Source: Microbacterium sp. GCS4
GTDB lineage: Bacteria > Actinomycetota > Actinomycetes > Actinomycetales > Microbacteriaceae
Direction: 5' to 3'
DNA length: 64,000 bases
NCBI RefSeq assembly: GCF_001262495.1
Contig: NZ_LGYE01000003.1
Coordinates: forward strand, 310,001-374,000
Made by a program: the position numbers and the translations under genes. Below, one piece after another: positions 24,489 to 33,959 of this stretch. Within the stretch, counting starts at the first letter, position 1. Every line of letters starts with the position of its first letter. Under the pieces are notes generated by a model. The model made no database searches, was not told the DNA's origin, and saw nothing but the letters and a program-made list of their open reading frames with translations.

Positions 24489-27400
24489 GTGTTGAGTACA
24501 CCCCGAGCCCACCGCGCAGGGAGAGCCGTCGGCTCCCTGCTGGTGACCGCCCTCGCCGTCGGCGGAGTCGTCGCGCAGGCCGCGCCGGCCCAGGCGGCCG
24601 ATCTGATCCCGGTTCCGAAGTCCGAGTACCGCCTGGCCGCGGTCTCGAGCGAATCCGACGCGTACCCCGCACCCCCGGCGCTCGACGGCACCGCGCTCGG
24701 AGCCTTCGACGGCGACTTCTCCACGCAGTGGGTCTCGCGCTACACGACGCCGGCCCCCGCCCCGCACTGGCTCTCGCTCGACCTGCAGCGGTCCATCTCG
24801 ATCTCCGCGGTCGACTATTCCGGCAAGAGGGGCCAGCGCGTCTCGGCCAAGAACGTCGAGGTGTACGTCACGGACGACGCGGCCGTCGCCCTCACGGATC
24901 CGAAGAACGGCGGCTGGGGCGCGGCGGCCGCCACCGCCACTCTGCACGCCCCGACCGCGAACGACGAGAAGCAGCGCATCGCGCTCGGCGAGGCGAAGAC
25001 CGGCCGCTACGTCGCCTTCGTGATCCTCGACGCACAGGACGCCGCGGGCAACGGAGGGGGAGCGGGCGAGATCGAGGTGCTCAGCGACGAGGCGCTCCCG
25101 CCCATCGTGACCGATCCCGGCGGACCCGCCGTCGGTGACACGGTGCAGATCTCGAGCGGAGGAACGACGGCGACGGTCGCCGCGGACTTCCCGCAGATCG
25201 TCGAGTACTCCGTAGGCGGCGCCACGATCGGCGGCCAGCGCGCAGCCGGTGCGACGTGGTCGGTGAACGGCACCGCGCGCACCGCGACGACCACGGCGAC
25301 ACCTTCCGCGGCCGGTGTCGACTACATCTCAGTGCTCGACGGGATCGACGTGACGGTGCGCAGCAGCATCCGGGTCGACGCCGAGGGGTCTGTCGTGTTC
25401 GAGGTCACGGGCGTCGAAGGCTCGACTCCCGTCACCACGCTCGGCCTGCCGGACAACGCCTTCCTCTCCGCCGGAGCATCCGACGGGTCTCCCGTGCTCG
25501 ACCGCACGGTCATCAGCCCCGACAGCACCAAGAACGCCGACGAGCACATCGCGGTGAACGCCGGGACGCCCACAGGGCAGAAGGGCGCGGCCTTCGCGTT
25601 CCTCGGCACCGGCGACCTCATCGGCAGCGTGATCTCCAACTCGACCACCCAGGCGTCCGGCAGCACGGCGCCGTGGAACACACGACTGACCACCCGCATC
25701 ACCGGCGTCGACGGACGCACCGCCGAGATCGGCTCGAACAGCTGGCTCATCCACCCGACGACCGCCGTGGACGACCGCGTGACGACCTACGAGCTGCCGA
25801 AGGTCACCGTGCTGCTCACCGGCGACCGCAACGGCGACGGCGCGGTGGACTGGCAGGATGCCGGAATCCGCTATCGGGAGGTGGACACGCCACGACTCGG
25901 CGCCGACCGCGTCGCGGAGCGCGTCGTGAGCCGCATCCCGTTCAACTTCGCCTCGAGTGCCACCAACTACTTCGACCTGACGCTCGACAACACCAAGCGC
26001 ATCGCGAACCAGACCGACGGTCTTGGTCAGTGGGTGCTCAACAAGGGCTACGGCAGCGAGGGGCACGACTCGGCCAACACCGACTACGGCGACAACGTCA
26101 ACGAGCGCGCCGGCGGTGTCGAGGCCCTCAACCACCTCGTGGACGAGGGCGCGAAGCTCAACGCCGACATGAGCGTGCACGTCAACGCGACGGAGATGTA
26201 CCCGCAGGCGAATGCCTTCGACACGGCGATCATCGACGGCGCCGCCCCCTACAAGCCGGGCTGGAACTGGCTCGACCAGTCGTACTACATCAACCAGCAG
26301 GCCGACCTCGGGTCGGGACGTGTGCTCGACCGCTTCCAGCAGCTGCGCGACGAGGTGCCGGGACTCAGCGGTGTCTACATCGACGTCTACTACTCCAACG
26401 GCTGGGTCGCGGAGGAACTCGCCGACGAGCTGCACGGCATGGGGCTCGAGGTCGCGACCGAGTGGGGCGACAAGTTCGTCGACAACACCGTGTGGTCGCA
26501 CTGGCCGAACGACCTCAGTTACGGAGGCGTCACGAACAAGGGCATCAACTCGACCATGGTGCGCTTCATCCAGAACGGACAGGCAGACATCTGGAACGAC
26601 GACGCCCTGCTCGGCCAGCAGCGACTGGTCGACGCCGAGGGATGGGTGGGCAACCAGAACTGGGACGGCTTCATCGGCAACGTGTGGACGCAGAGCCTGC
26701 CGACCAAGTTCATCCAGCAGTTCGATCTGCTCGCCTACGAGGCGGGGAAGTCGGCGGCGCTCACCGACGACGTCGCGATCACGATGGACGGCAGCACACG
26801 CGTCATCACGATGGACGGAGCCACGGTACTGCGCGGCGACTCGTACCTGCTTCCCTGGCAGTCGCTCGCGTCGAACACGGAGGCCGGATCGCCCGTCGAC
26901 GCCGACAAGATGTACTTCTACTCGGCCTCGGGCGGAGCTCAGACGTTCGGCCTCACCGACGCCTTCGGTGCGAACACGGCGTTCGAGGTCTTCGCGCTGG
27001 GCGACCAGGGCCGGCAGAAGGTCGGGACCGTGAACGCGGTCGGCGGCGAGCTGACGATCACCGGCGACAAGGGCGTGGCGTACGTCGTCGTGCCGCAGGG
27101 CGGCTCCGAGCGGGCCGCGGTCGACTACCGCGACGCCGGCCTCGACGACCCCGGATTCAATGCGGGATCGCTCGACGCGTGGCACCCGAGCGGTGATGTG
27201 GCGATCGCACGCACCGACGAAGGGACGGCGAAGGGCGACTCCCGCGGCGACAACATCGCCGTGCTCGGCGACGCCGCGTCGTCGATCGGCCAGACCGTCA
27301 CCGGGCTCACTCCGGGAGAGCGGTACTCCTTCTCGGCGCAGGTGGAGATCGATCCGATCGCGACACGCGACGTCACGATGTCGGTCGACACCGGCTCGGG

Positions 27401-29681
27401 TGCCGTGCAGCGCACCTGGAATCTCTCGCCGACGATCAACTACGTGGCCGCGGACTCCAAGAACGGTCGGCACTCGCAGCGCGCGACCGTGTCGTTCCTC
27501 GCACCGGCGTCGGGCGAGGTGCGGGTATCGATCGCCGCGGCCGAAGGCGAGGCGACGGTGCGGATCGACAACGCGCGGATCATGTCCGACACCACGACGC
27601 CCTTCGCAGCCGGAACGGTCTATTCGAACGACTTCGAGGGCAACCAGCCCGGATGGGGGCCGTTCGTGAAGGGCGACGCGGGCGGTGTGACCGATGCGCG
27701 CACCAGCATCTCGCGACGCCACGATCCGTACGCGAGCAGCGAGTGGCGCAACACCGCCGCACCGTTCGCTCCCGGAGGCGCGCTCGCAGGTCTCGCGGTG
27801 GACTCCACCCTCACCGGCGACCACTCCCTGATGTCGCACTCCGAGAACAACGGGCTCGTCTATCGGACCGACCCGACGCTCGTGCCGTTGCAGGCGGGCC
27901 ACACGTACCGCATCGGCTTCGACTACCAGGCCGGTGCGATCGGCTCCTACCGCTGGCTCACCGGCACCGACGCGGTGACCGACGGCGAGGTGTCGTCGAC
28001 TGTGCTGAACCGCACCCCTGTCGAGCAGGCGCTCGAGACGACGGCGTTCTCGCAGGACGTGGTCGTCGGATGCGGCGACTACACCTGGGTGGGCCTCGAA
28101 CGCGCCGGCGGACCCGACGTCGACTTCGTGCTCGACGACTTCACCGTCACCGATCTCGGGCCGACCGCGGGCGGGACGCCGTGCGCGACGGTCTCGGGAG
28201 CGAGCGCAGTGCTGAACCCCGGCGCCCAGGCGACGTTCACGACGCAGTTCACGAACAGCGAGGACATCGTCGCCGAGAACGTCGCGGTCGCGCTCGACCT
28301 GCCCGAGGGATACGACATCGAGGTGGCCGACGGATCGTCGAACCTGTTCGCCTCCGTCGACCCCGGGAAGACCGTCGAGACGACCTGGCTCGTCACCGCC
28401 CCGGCGGAGGCCGCCGGGGCGACGGTCGCCATCGGCATCGCGGCGACCTACCTCGTCGACTGCGATGTGCGCACGGTGCGCACGACGCAGCAGACGGCTG
28501 TCGCGAGCAGGGCGAGGATCCCGAACGCGCAGATCACCGCCTCCGCGAGCTCGGAGGAGACCGAGGGAGAGGACGGCGCTGCGGCGAACATGCTCGACGG
28601 AGAGGCCGGGAGCTTCTGGCACAGCCGCTGGAGCACGAGCGCGACGTCGTATCCGCACGTCGTGACGCTCGACCTCGGAGCCGCCGAGACGGTCGACGGC
28701 GTCTCGTACCTGCGTCGCGGCGCCAACCAGAACGGTCCCATCAAGGGCTACGAGGTCGCGGTCTCGACCGACGGTCAGACGTACACGCCGGTGGCTTCGG
28801 GCGACTGGCAGAACGTCGCCGGATGGCAGGACGTGGACTTCGCCGAGACCACCGCGCGCTACGTGCGGATCACGGCGACATCGTCGATCTCCGGCACGCA
28901 GTTCGCCGCGATCGCCGAGGTGGCCGTGTACGGCACGCCCGCGGCGAAGGCCGGGCATGCGCCGAAGCCCCGCCCTGACGACGCTCTCGACGGATGCGGC
29001 CAGGCGACCGATCCGGTGCTCGACCTCGATGCCGGATCGGTACGGGCGGGGGACAGCGTGGGCGTCGCGCTCACCGGCTTCGCCCCGGATTCGGCGGTGT
29101 CGTTCTGGCTCGATGGCATGAGGATCGCGGATGCCGCGGTGGACGGAAAGGGCGCCCTGTCGACGTCGCTGCTGATCCCCGCGGATGCCGTGGTCGGGGC
29201 GCACCGGTTGATCGTCAAGGACGCCGGAGGCGCGGAGCTCGCGAGCTCGGCGCTGGAAGTCACCACGGCGGCGACGCCGAAGGACGCCACGATCACCGCC
29301 TCCGTCGCCACGGCGCGCGCTGGCGCGAGCCTCAGCGTGCAGCTGCGCGGCTTCGTCGCCGGAGCGGTCGTGCAGGTGTGGCTGCACTCCGACCCGGTGC
29401 GCCTCGGCGAGGTGACGGTGGGTGCCGACGGCACCGCCGTCGCGACCGTGACGGTCCCGGCGAACACGCCCGCCGGCGCCCACGCCCTCGTCGCCACGAA
29501 CGCCCAGGGCGCGGAGCTCGCGCGCACCGGACTGGCCGTCACGGCGGTGCCGGGTTCGGCGACCGGCGCGCTCGCCGTCACGGGCGGCGACGGCGCGGCA
29601 TGGGCCGCGCTCGCGGCATCCGCCCTGGTGCTGCTCACGATCGGCGGTCTGATGTGGGGCAGGCGCCGCCGCGCAGACTGA
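24489..29681 (+). CDS. Endo-alpha-N-acetylgalactosaminidase (GH101), wall-anchored multidomain protein
   Basis: A 1730-residue secreted enzyme expected to cut the Gal-GalNAc disaccharide from Ser/Thr of O-glycosylated proteins. Signal peptide 1-37; discoidin-like CBM about 45-200; GH101 supersandwich about 205-440; catalytic barrel about 445-740. It is preceded by the family calcium loop GDRNGDGAVDWQD (near 445). Candidate nucleophile Asp632 (GVYIDVYYSNGW) and acid/base Glu658 (VATEWGDKF) are in family order. Then come beta-rich carbohydrate-binding modules, an F5/8 type C domain (about 1335-1455), two Ig-like repeats, sortase motif LAVTG at 1695-1699, a helix and RRRR. GTG start, GAGGCAAGACGT upstream. 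Catalytic residues are assigned by motif, not alignment. Confidence 0.9.
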   Translation: MLSTPRAHRAGRAVGSLLVTALAVGGVVAQAAPAQAADLIPVPKSEYRLAAVSSESDAYPAPPALDGTALGAFDGDFSTQWVSRYTTPAPAPHWLSLDLQRSISISAVDYSGKRGQRVSAKNVEVYVTDDAAVALTDPKNGGWGAAAATATLHAPTANDEKQRIALGEAKTGRYVAFVILDAQDAAGNGGGAGEIEVLSDEALPPIVTDPGGPAVGDTVQISSGGTTATVAADFPQIVEYSVGGATIGGQRAAGATWSVNGTARTATTTATPSAAGVDYISVLDGIDVTVRSSIRVDAEGSVVFEVTGVEGSTPVTTLGLPDNAFLSAGASDGSPVLDRTVISPDSTKNADEHIAVNAGTPTGQKGAAFAFLGTGDLIGSVISNSTTQASGSTAPWNTRLTTRITGVDGRTAEIGSNSWLIHPTTAVDDRVTTYELPKVTVLLTGDRNGDGAVDWQDAGIRYREVDTPRLGADRVAERVVSRIPFNFASSATNYFDLTLDNTKRIANQTDGLGQWVLNKGYGSEGHDSANTDYGDNVNERAGGVEALNHLVDEGAKLNADMSVHVNATEMYPQANAFDTAIIDGAAPYKPGWNWLDQSYYINQQADLGSGRVLDRFQQLRDEVPGLSGVYIDVYYSNGWVAEELADELHGMGLEVATEWGDKFVDNTVWSHWPNDLSYGGVTNKGINSTMVRFIQNGQADIWNDDALLGQQRLVDAEGWVGNQNWDGFIGNVWTQSLPTKFIQQFDLLAYEAGKSAALTDDVAITMDGSTRVITMDGATVLRGDSYLLPWQSLASNTEAGSPVDADKMYFYSASGGAQTFGLTDAFGANTAFEVFALGDQGRQKVGTVNAVGGELTITGDKGVAYVVVPQGGSERAAVDYRDAGLDDPGFNAGSLDAWHPSGDVAIARTDEGTAKGDSRGDNIAVLGDAASSIGQTVTGLTPGERYSFSAQVEIDPIATRDVTMSVDTGSGAVQRTWNLSPTINYVAADSKNGRHSQRATVSFLAPASGEVRVSIAAAEGEATVRIDNARIMSDTTTPFAAGTVYSNDFEGNQPGWGPFVKGDAGGVTDARTSISRRHDPYASSEWRNTAAPFAPGGALAGLAVDSTLTGDHSLMSHSENNGLVYRTDPTLVPLQAGHTYRIGFDYQAGAIGSYRWLTGTDAVTDGEVSSTVLNRTPVEQALETTAFSQDVVVGCGDYTWVGLERAGGPDVDFVLDDFTVTDLGPTAGGTPCATVSGASAVLNPGAQATFTTQFTNSEDIVAENVAVALDLPEGYDIEVADGSSNLFASVDPGKTVETTWLVTAPAEAAGATVAIGIAATYLVDCDVRTVRTTQQTAVASRARIPNAQITASASSEETEGEDGAAANMLDGEAGSFWHSRWSTSATSYPHVVTLDLGAAETVDGVSYLRRGANQNGPIKGYEVAVSTDGQTYTPVASGDWQNVAGWQDVDFAETTARYVRITATSSISGTQFAAIAEVAVYGTPAAKAGHAPKPRPDDALDGCGQATDPVLDLDAGSVRAGDSVGVALTGFAPDSAVSFWLDGMRIADAAVDGKGALSTSLLIPADAVVGAHRLIVKDAGGAELASSALEVTTAATPKDATITASVATARAGASLSVQLRGFVAGAVVQVWLHSDPVRLGEVTVGADGTAVATVTVPANTPAGAHALVATNAQGAELARTGLAVTAVPGSATGALAVTGGDGAAWAALAASALVLLTIGGLMWGRRRRAD

Positions 29682-29694
29682 CGCACGGCATCCC

Positions 29695-29728
29695 GAGGAG
29701 GCCCGGACGATCACGTCCGGGCCTCCTC
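29695..29728 (+). terminator. Terminator after GH101
   Basis: Perfect 15-base arms, opening GAGGAGGCCCGGACG, around an ATCA loop, 13 bases after the stop. Confidence 0.85.
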
Positions 29729-29970
29729 TGCGTGCGCGGGCTCTGCGTGCACGGGCGGTGGTGCTTCGCAGCTCGGTGGCCATGCCAGGATCTGGGCGGC
29801 GCTGCCCACGCGTGCGTCGCGGACGGAGAGCTCGGTCCCGGACGGCAGGCCCGGCCCCGATCTTCCGCGCCCGATGAGAAGTCCTTCCGCCCGACACGGG
29901 TGCTCGAGGGGCCCGGAGGCCATGGCGAGGGTGTCGAGGCGTCACCGCGCTAGGGCACCCCCGGACACGC
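29729..29970. other. Intergenic, nothing recognised
   Basis: Space between the GH101 terminator and the terminator of the minus-strand ABC operon. Short frames exist on both strands but have no start signal, no family resemblance and no context, so none is annotated. Confidence 0.6.
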
Positions 29971-29972
29971 GA

Positions 29973-30001
29973 AGAGGCCCCCGCCGTGGCAGGGGCCTCT
30001 T
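29973..30001 (-). terminator. Terminator of the sugar ABC operon
   Basis: Arms AGAGGCCCC and GGGGCCTCT around a 10-base loop, 15 bases after the stop of the last permease gene on the minus strand. It is flanked by a short A/T run. Confidence 0.75.
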
Positions 30002-30015
30002 TCCCAGGTTCCGGA

Positions 30016-30936
30016 TCAGCCCTTCACGGCGCCGGCCGCCAGCCCCGACCGCCAGTAGCGCTGCAGCGTGAAGAACAGGAGGATCAGCGGGATGACGCCG
30101 AGCAGTGCGCCGAGCATGACGGCGCCCTTGTCGGGCGAGAAGTAGCTCATCATGCCGTACAGACCGAGCGTCACCGGCTTGAGGTCCTGGCTCGAGATCA
30201 TCATGAGCGGCAGCAGGAAGTTGTTCCAGGTCGCGACGAAGATGAAGAGGAAGATCGTCACCATGGCGGGGCCGAGGAGGCGAAGCACGATCGTGAAGAA
30301 GATGCGCGCCTCGCCGGCTCCGTCGATCCGCGCCGCCTCCAGGAGCTCGGTCGACACCGAGGATTCGGCGTAGACCATTCCGAGGAACACGCCGAACGGC
30401 GACACGGCCGAGGGGATGATGATCGCCCACACCGTGTTCGTGAGTCCGAGGGCGTGGAACTCGATGTACAGGGGCACGGTCAGCAGCGCCACCGGGAGCA
30501 GGAGTCCCGCCATGATGATCCCCACGGCGATGCGCTTGCCGGGAAAGGCGAACTTCGCGATCGCGTATCCGGCCATGACCGCGAACAGGGTCCCGATGAC
30601 GCCCGCGCTCACCGAGTAGAAGAGCGAGTTGCCGACCCAGCGCCAGAACAGCCCCTGAGTCCAGCCCATCAGGCTGTCGTAGTTCGCGACGAGGTTCGGT
30701 TCCGCGAACCAGAACCCGAACGTCGAGGTGAGGTCGGTGTTGTCCTTCGTGGAGGCGACGACGAGCCAGTACACCGGCACGAGGAAGTACAGGGTCGCGA
30801 CGACGAGGGCGATGATCCCGAACGCGCGGGCGACGGGTCCGGGTGCGATCGAGGGCGGCGGGGCGTCGAGGTCCGGGCGGCGCGCGCGGCGACGCCCCGG
30901 GGCGGGCACGGTGGTGGCGAGAGCGGTGGCGGTCAT
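30016..30936 (-). CDS. Sugar ABC transporter permease, MalG type
   Basis: A 306-residue permease with six helices and the EAA loop (ELLEAARIDGAGEARIFFTIVLRLL). It pairs with the upstream permease to import an oligosaccharide. ATG at 30936 overlaps the preceding stop (ATGA). No ATPase gene is in the operon, so a shared MsiK/MsmK-type ATPase is expected elsewhere. The LacI site at 33391 suggests induction together with GH35 and GH101. Confidence 0.92.
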   Translation of the reverse strand: MTATALATTVPAPGRRRARRPDLDAPPPSIAPGPVARAFGIIALVVATLYFLVPVYWLVVASTKDNTDLTSTFGFWFAEPNLVANYDSLMGWTQGLFWRWVGNSLFYSVSAGVIGTLFAVMAGYAIAKFAFPGKRIAVGIIMAGLLLPVALLTVPLYIEFHALGLTNTVWAIIIPSAVSPFGVFLGMVYAESSVSTELLEAARIDGAGEARIFFTIVLRLLGPAMVTIFLFIFVATWNNFLLPLMMISSQDLKPVTLGLYGMMSYFSPDKGAVMLGALLGVIPLILLFFTLQRYWRSGLAAGAVKG

Positions 30937-31916
30937 GCGTCCCCCTTCCGGCGCTGCAGCAGCGCGTACACGATGGCGAGGACCCCGGCGATCAGGGCCA
31001 TGAGCAGGGAGTAGGCGGATGCCGGGCCGCTGCCCGACGGCGACAGTTCGCCCATCATCGAGTTGTAGGTGAGCATCATCGGGGTGAAGTCCTTGCCCAT
31101 CCAGGAGTTGGCGCTCTCCATGATCACGGGCTCGTTGAACAGCTGGATGGTGCCGATGATCGACAGCAGCACGGCGAGGAGAGCTGCGCCTCGGACGAGC
31201 GGCACCTTGATGCGCATCGAGATCTGGAATCCGGATGCGCCGTCGAGACGTGCGGCTTCGTAGAGGTCGCGGGGCACCGCCTGCAGGGCCGACAGGAAGA
31301 TGAGCATGTTGTAGCCCATGTACGTCCACGTCGTCATGTTCGCCATGGAGAAGAGGATGGTCTGCGGCGACATGAGGTCGGTGCCGTCCGGCAGGTAGGG
31401 GAGGAAGGGTGAGACCTCGGGCGTGTAGAGGTAGAGCCACATCATCGCCGCGATCACGCCGGGCACCGCGTACGGGAGGAAGAACGACAGGCGGAAGAGG
31501 GCGGGCCGTCTGACGATGAACGAGTCGAGCATCAGGGCGAGGGCCAGCGCGCCGACGATCATGACGGGGATCTGCAGGCATGCGAAGAGGATGACGCGTC
31601 CCATGCCGAGCCAGAACGCGCCGTTGCCCGCCGCGGCGACGAAGTTGTCGAGCCCGACGAACGTGTCGACGAGCTCGCCGCCTCCGTAGAGGCCGCCCCC
31701 GGCGGGGACCTGAGCGAAGAACGACGACCGTACCGACACGATGATCGGCACGAGGAACACGATCGCGAAGAGCGCCGCGAACGGCGCCATGAACAGCCAG
31801 CCGGTGAGTCCCTCGCGCCTCCGTCCGACTCCTGTGCGGCGGGTACGTGTCGCCGTCGAGGGGAGGCGCGGTCTCGTCGACGGCGACGTCGCCCTCGTGT
31901 CGGTCACAGTGGCCAT
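30933..31916 (-). CDS. Sugar ABC transporter permease, MalF type
   Basis: A 327-residue permease with a basic N-terminal tail, six helices and the EAA loop (DLYEAARLDGASGFQISMRIKVPLV). Second gene of the importer operon, 87 bases after the binding protein gene and coupled by ATGA to the next permease. Substrate probably a Gal-GalNAc disaccharide or related sugar, inferred only from the regulon. Confidence 0.92.
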   Translation of the reverse strand: MATVTDTRATSPSTRPRLPSTATRTRRTGVGRRREGLTGWLFMAPFAALFAIVFLVPIIVSVRSSFFAQVPAGGGLYGGGELVDTFVGLDNFVAAAGNGAFWLGMGRVILFACLQIPVMIVGALALALMLDSFIVRRPALFRLSFFLPYAVPGVIAAMMWLYLYTPEVSPFLPYLPDGTDLMSPQTILFSMANMTTWTYMGYNMLIFLSALQAVPRDLYEAARLDGASGFQISMRIKVPLVRGAALLAVLLSIIGTIQLFNEPVIMESANSWMGKDFTPMMLTYNSMMGELSPSGSGPASAYSLLMALIAGVLAIVYALLQRRKGDA

Positions 31917-32003
31917 TGTCCTGCCTCTCGGTCCATGACGGTGGCGGAGCGCACGTGATCGTGCACTCCGCCACCGGTCATCTCGTGCTCTTGCTGTGGT
32001 CGA

Positions 32004-33314
32004 TCACTCGGCGACGGGGAGGCCGAGGTCCTTCAGCGAGGCGACGGCCGTGTCCTGTGCGGTGGTGAAGATGTCCGCGACGGTCGCCGAGCCGGATGCC
32101 GCGGCTGCGGCGGTCTCGTTCATCTTCGACAGCGTGGAGAATCCGGGCGCGTACGGGAAGTCCGGGTTGAGGTTCTCGGTCGCGGTGGCGAGCTCGGCGA
32201 GCACGTCCTGGCCGCCGAACTGCCGGAGCATCTTCTCGGGGGTCTCGACGTCGCCCTTCGCGGCGACCACGAGCCCCTGCGAGGCGAGGTCGTCGACCTG
32301 CGTGTTGAACCAGTCGTTGAACTCCATGGCCTCGGCCGGGTGCTCGCATCCCTTCATGATCGAGACTCCGGATCCGCCGTCGGGGCCGCTCTGGGCGCCG
32401 GCGCCCATGTCGGGGAGCTGTGCGACGCGCCACTGTCCTTCGGCGGGGGTGCCATCGAGGGAGTCGAGCAGGAACCCCGCCTCCCATGCCGCGCCCACGT
32501 GGCCGATCAGGCTGCCGTCGTTGAGTGCGGAGGTGAAGCCTTCGCCCCAGCGCTCCGTGGTCAGGGTCTGCTTGTTGTCGAGGAGTCCCTGCCAGAAGGC
32601 CGCGACCTTATGCGAACCGTCTCCCTCGGTGTCGACCTTCCACTCGTCGCCCTCGGCGGCGAACCAGGTGTCTCCCGCGGCCGCGGCTTGCCCTGCGAGC
32701 CAGTTCTGGGCCTCGTCGGGGGTGAAGGCGGTCACGAACTTGCCTGCAGCGGCCGCGGTCGCGGAGTCCGCGGCGAGGTCGTCGAGCGTCGCGGGGGCGT
32801 CGAGACCGAGAGCGGCGAACTCGGCCTCGTTGTAGAAGTAGACGAGGGGTCCGGTGTCCTGCGGCAGTCCGACGATCGCGTCGCCGACCTTCATACCGCT
32901 GAACGCGCCGGCGGAGTAGTGCTCCTCGTACTTCGTCGCCTCGTCGGCGACGTCCTGCAGGAGGCCCTTGACGAAGAGCTGAGGGACCTCCGAGTACCCG
33001 GTCTGCGCGAGGCACGGGCCGTTCCCGGCTTTGATGTCGGTCTCGAGCTTGAGGATCATATCGCTCGACTTGCCGTCGAACTTCGTCGCCTTCACCTGGA
33101 CGTCGGGGTGATCGGCGTTCCAGCGCTTCACGATGTCGTCGACCTTGGTCATGCCGTCTCCGTCGGGCAGACGGTGGACGTACTCGATCGTGATCGGCTC
33201 TCCCGCGTCGGCGCCGCCGGAGTCGGTGGTCGAGCAGGCCGCGAGTCCGAAGGCCGAGACGGTGCCGACGGCGACGACGGCTGCGGTGCGGATGAGGCGA
33301 GGGGTGGGTGCCAT
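32004..33314 (-). CDS. Sugar ABC transporter substrate-binding lipoprotein
   Basis: A 436-residue family 1 solute-binding lipoprotein: signal sequence, lipobox LAAC at about residues 18-21 (GLAACSTT), then two lobes with typical segments (VKGLLQDVADEATKYEEHYSAGAFSGMKVGDAIVGLPQDTGPLVYFYNEAEFAALG). Start at 33314 is set by the AGAGGAGA ribosome site 5 bases upstream. First gene of the importer operon. The operator at 33391 lies about 80 bases upstream. Confidence 0.93.
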   Translation of the reverse strand: MAPTPRLIRTAAVVAVGTVSAFGLAACSTTDSGGADAGEPITIEYVHRLPDGDGMTKVDDIVKRWNADHPDVQVKATKFDGKSSDMILKLETDIKAGNGPCLAQTGYSEVPQLFVKGLLQDVADEATKYEEHYSAGAFSGMKVGDAIVGLPQDTGPLVYFYNEAEFAALGLDAPATLDDLAADSATAAAAGKFVTAFTPDEAQNWLAGQAAAAGDTWFAAEGDEWKVDTEGDGSHKVAAFWQGLLDNKQTLTTERWGEGFTSALNDGSLIGHVGAAWEAGFLLDSLDGTPAEGQWRVAQLPDMGAGAQSGPDGGSGVSIMKGCEHPAEAMEFNDWFNTQVDDLASQGLVVAAKGDVETPEKMLRQFGGQDVLAELATATENLNPDFPYAPGFSTLSKMNETAAAAASGSATVADIFTTAQDTAVASLKDLGLPVAE

Positions 33315-33390
33315 GCTGTTCTCCTCTTTGAGGTCATGTTCGTGCGGGTCCGGCACCGGGGCGCCGTCGATCACATGCACATCAAATCAG

Positions 33391-33410
33391 AAAATGTTTG
33401 CGCTCACAAG
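33391..33410. promoter_or_regulatory. LacI-type operator O4 (sugar ABC importer)
   Basis: AAAATGTTTGCGCTCACAAG holds TGTTTGCGCTCACA, which differs from O1 by one base over 14. It lies in the upstream region of the binding protein gene, which also holds no gene down to 33579. Confidence 0.8.
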
Positions 33411-33579
33411 AGCGTGAGGACAACGATTACGGCGTCAGCAGCCTTCGCTTAGGGAGCGCTGACATTGCCGGCGCCGTCGGCGGGTCGACTCGATCGCGGG
33501 ACGGACGCACGGCCTCCTCGCGATGCCTCGCGGAACTCGATCGGCAGGTGTTCCCGAATGCTCTCCGGGCACGACGAAA

Positions 33580-33600
33580 CCCCCGTGCGGTGCACGGGGG
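33580..33600. terminator. Terminator of the DUF3073 gene
   Basis: Nine-base arms CCCCCGTGC and GCACGGGGG around a GGT loop, 21 bases past the minus-strand stop at 33622. Confidence 0.75.
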
Positions 33601-33621
33601 AGACGACGAACGGGAAAGCGG

Positions 33622-33810
33622 TCAGGCCTTCTCTAGTTCGTCCTCGTCTTCGTCGGCGTACTCGTCAGCCCACTTGTCGACGTACTCGTTCTCCGAGTCA
33701 CTCGGGTGACCGAGTTCGCGCTCGAGCGCCGAGTAGTTGACAGACGGACTGAATGACTTCAGTTCGCGGGCGATTTTGGTGTGCTTCGCCTTCTGACGGC
33801 CACGGCCCAT
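33622..33810 (-). CDS. DUF3073 family protein
   Basis: A 62-residue actinobacterial protein: basic N-terminus (MGRGRQKAKHTKIARELK), conserved FSPSVNYSALERELG, and a very acidic tail (DEYADEDEDELE). The size and both ends match the family, whose function is unknown; the charge pattern suggests RNA or protein binding. Divergent from the UspA gene. Confidence 0.9.
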   Translation of the reverse strand: MGRGRQKAKHTKIARELKSFSPSVNYSALERELGHPSDSENEYVDKWADEYADEDEDELEKA

Positions 33811-33959
33811 GCCTGAGACCCCCTCACGAGTTGAGCTGCGGGCTAGCTGGGGCCCGATGCATTCACGACACCGGCGCGAGGCCGGTAAGAGTAGCATTCA
33901 GAATAGCACGCGGCTACGCCGTACTGCCTGACAGCAGCACTGTGAAGGGAGCGATTCTC

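Noticed and set aside
29711-29923. 70-codon minus-strand frame after GH101
   Set aside because: No ribosome site or -10, no family likeness, and it runs through the terminator.
25329-29945. Long open frame antisense to the GH101 gene
   Set aside because: Same GC effect; the sense strand has a signal peptide, GH101 motifs and sortase signal.
30016-31974. One 652-residue fused permease
   Set aside because: The upstream half is an out-of-frame shadow of the MalF-type gene. A proper start at 30936 overlaps the previous stop.
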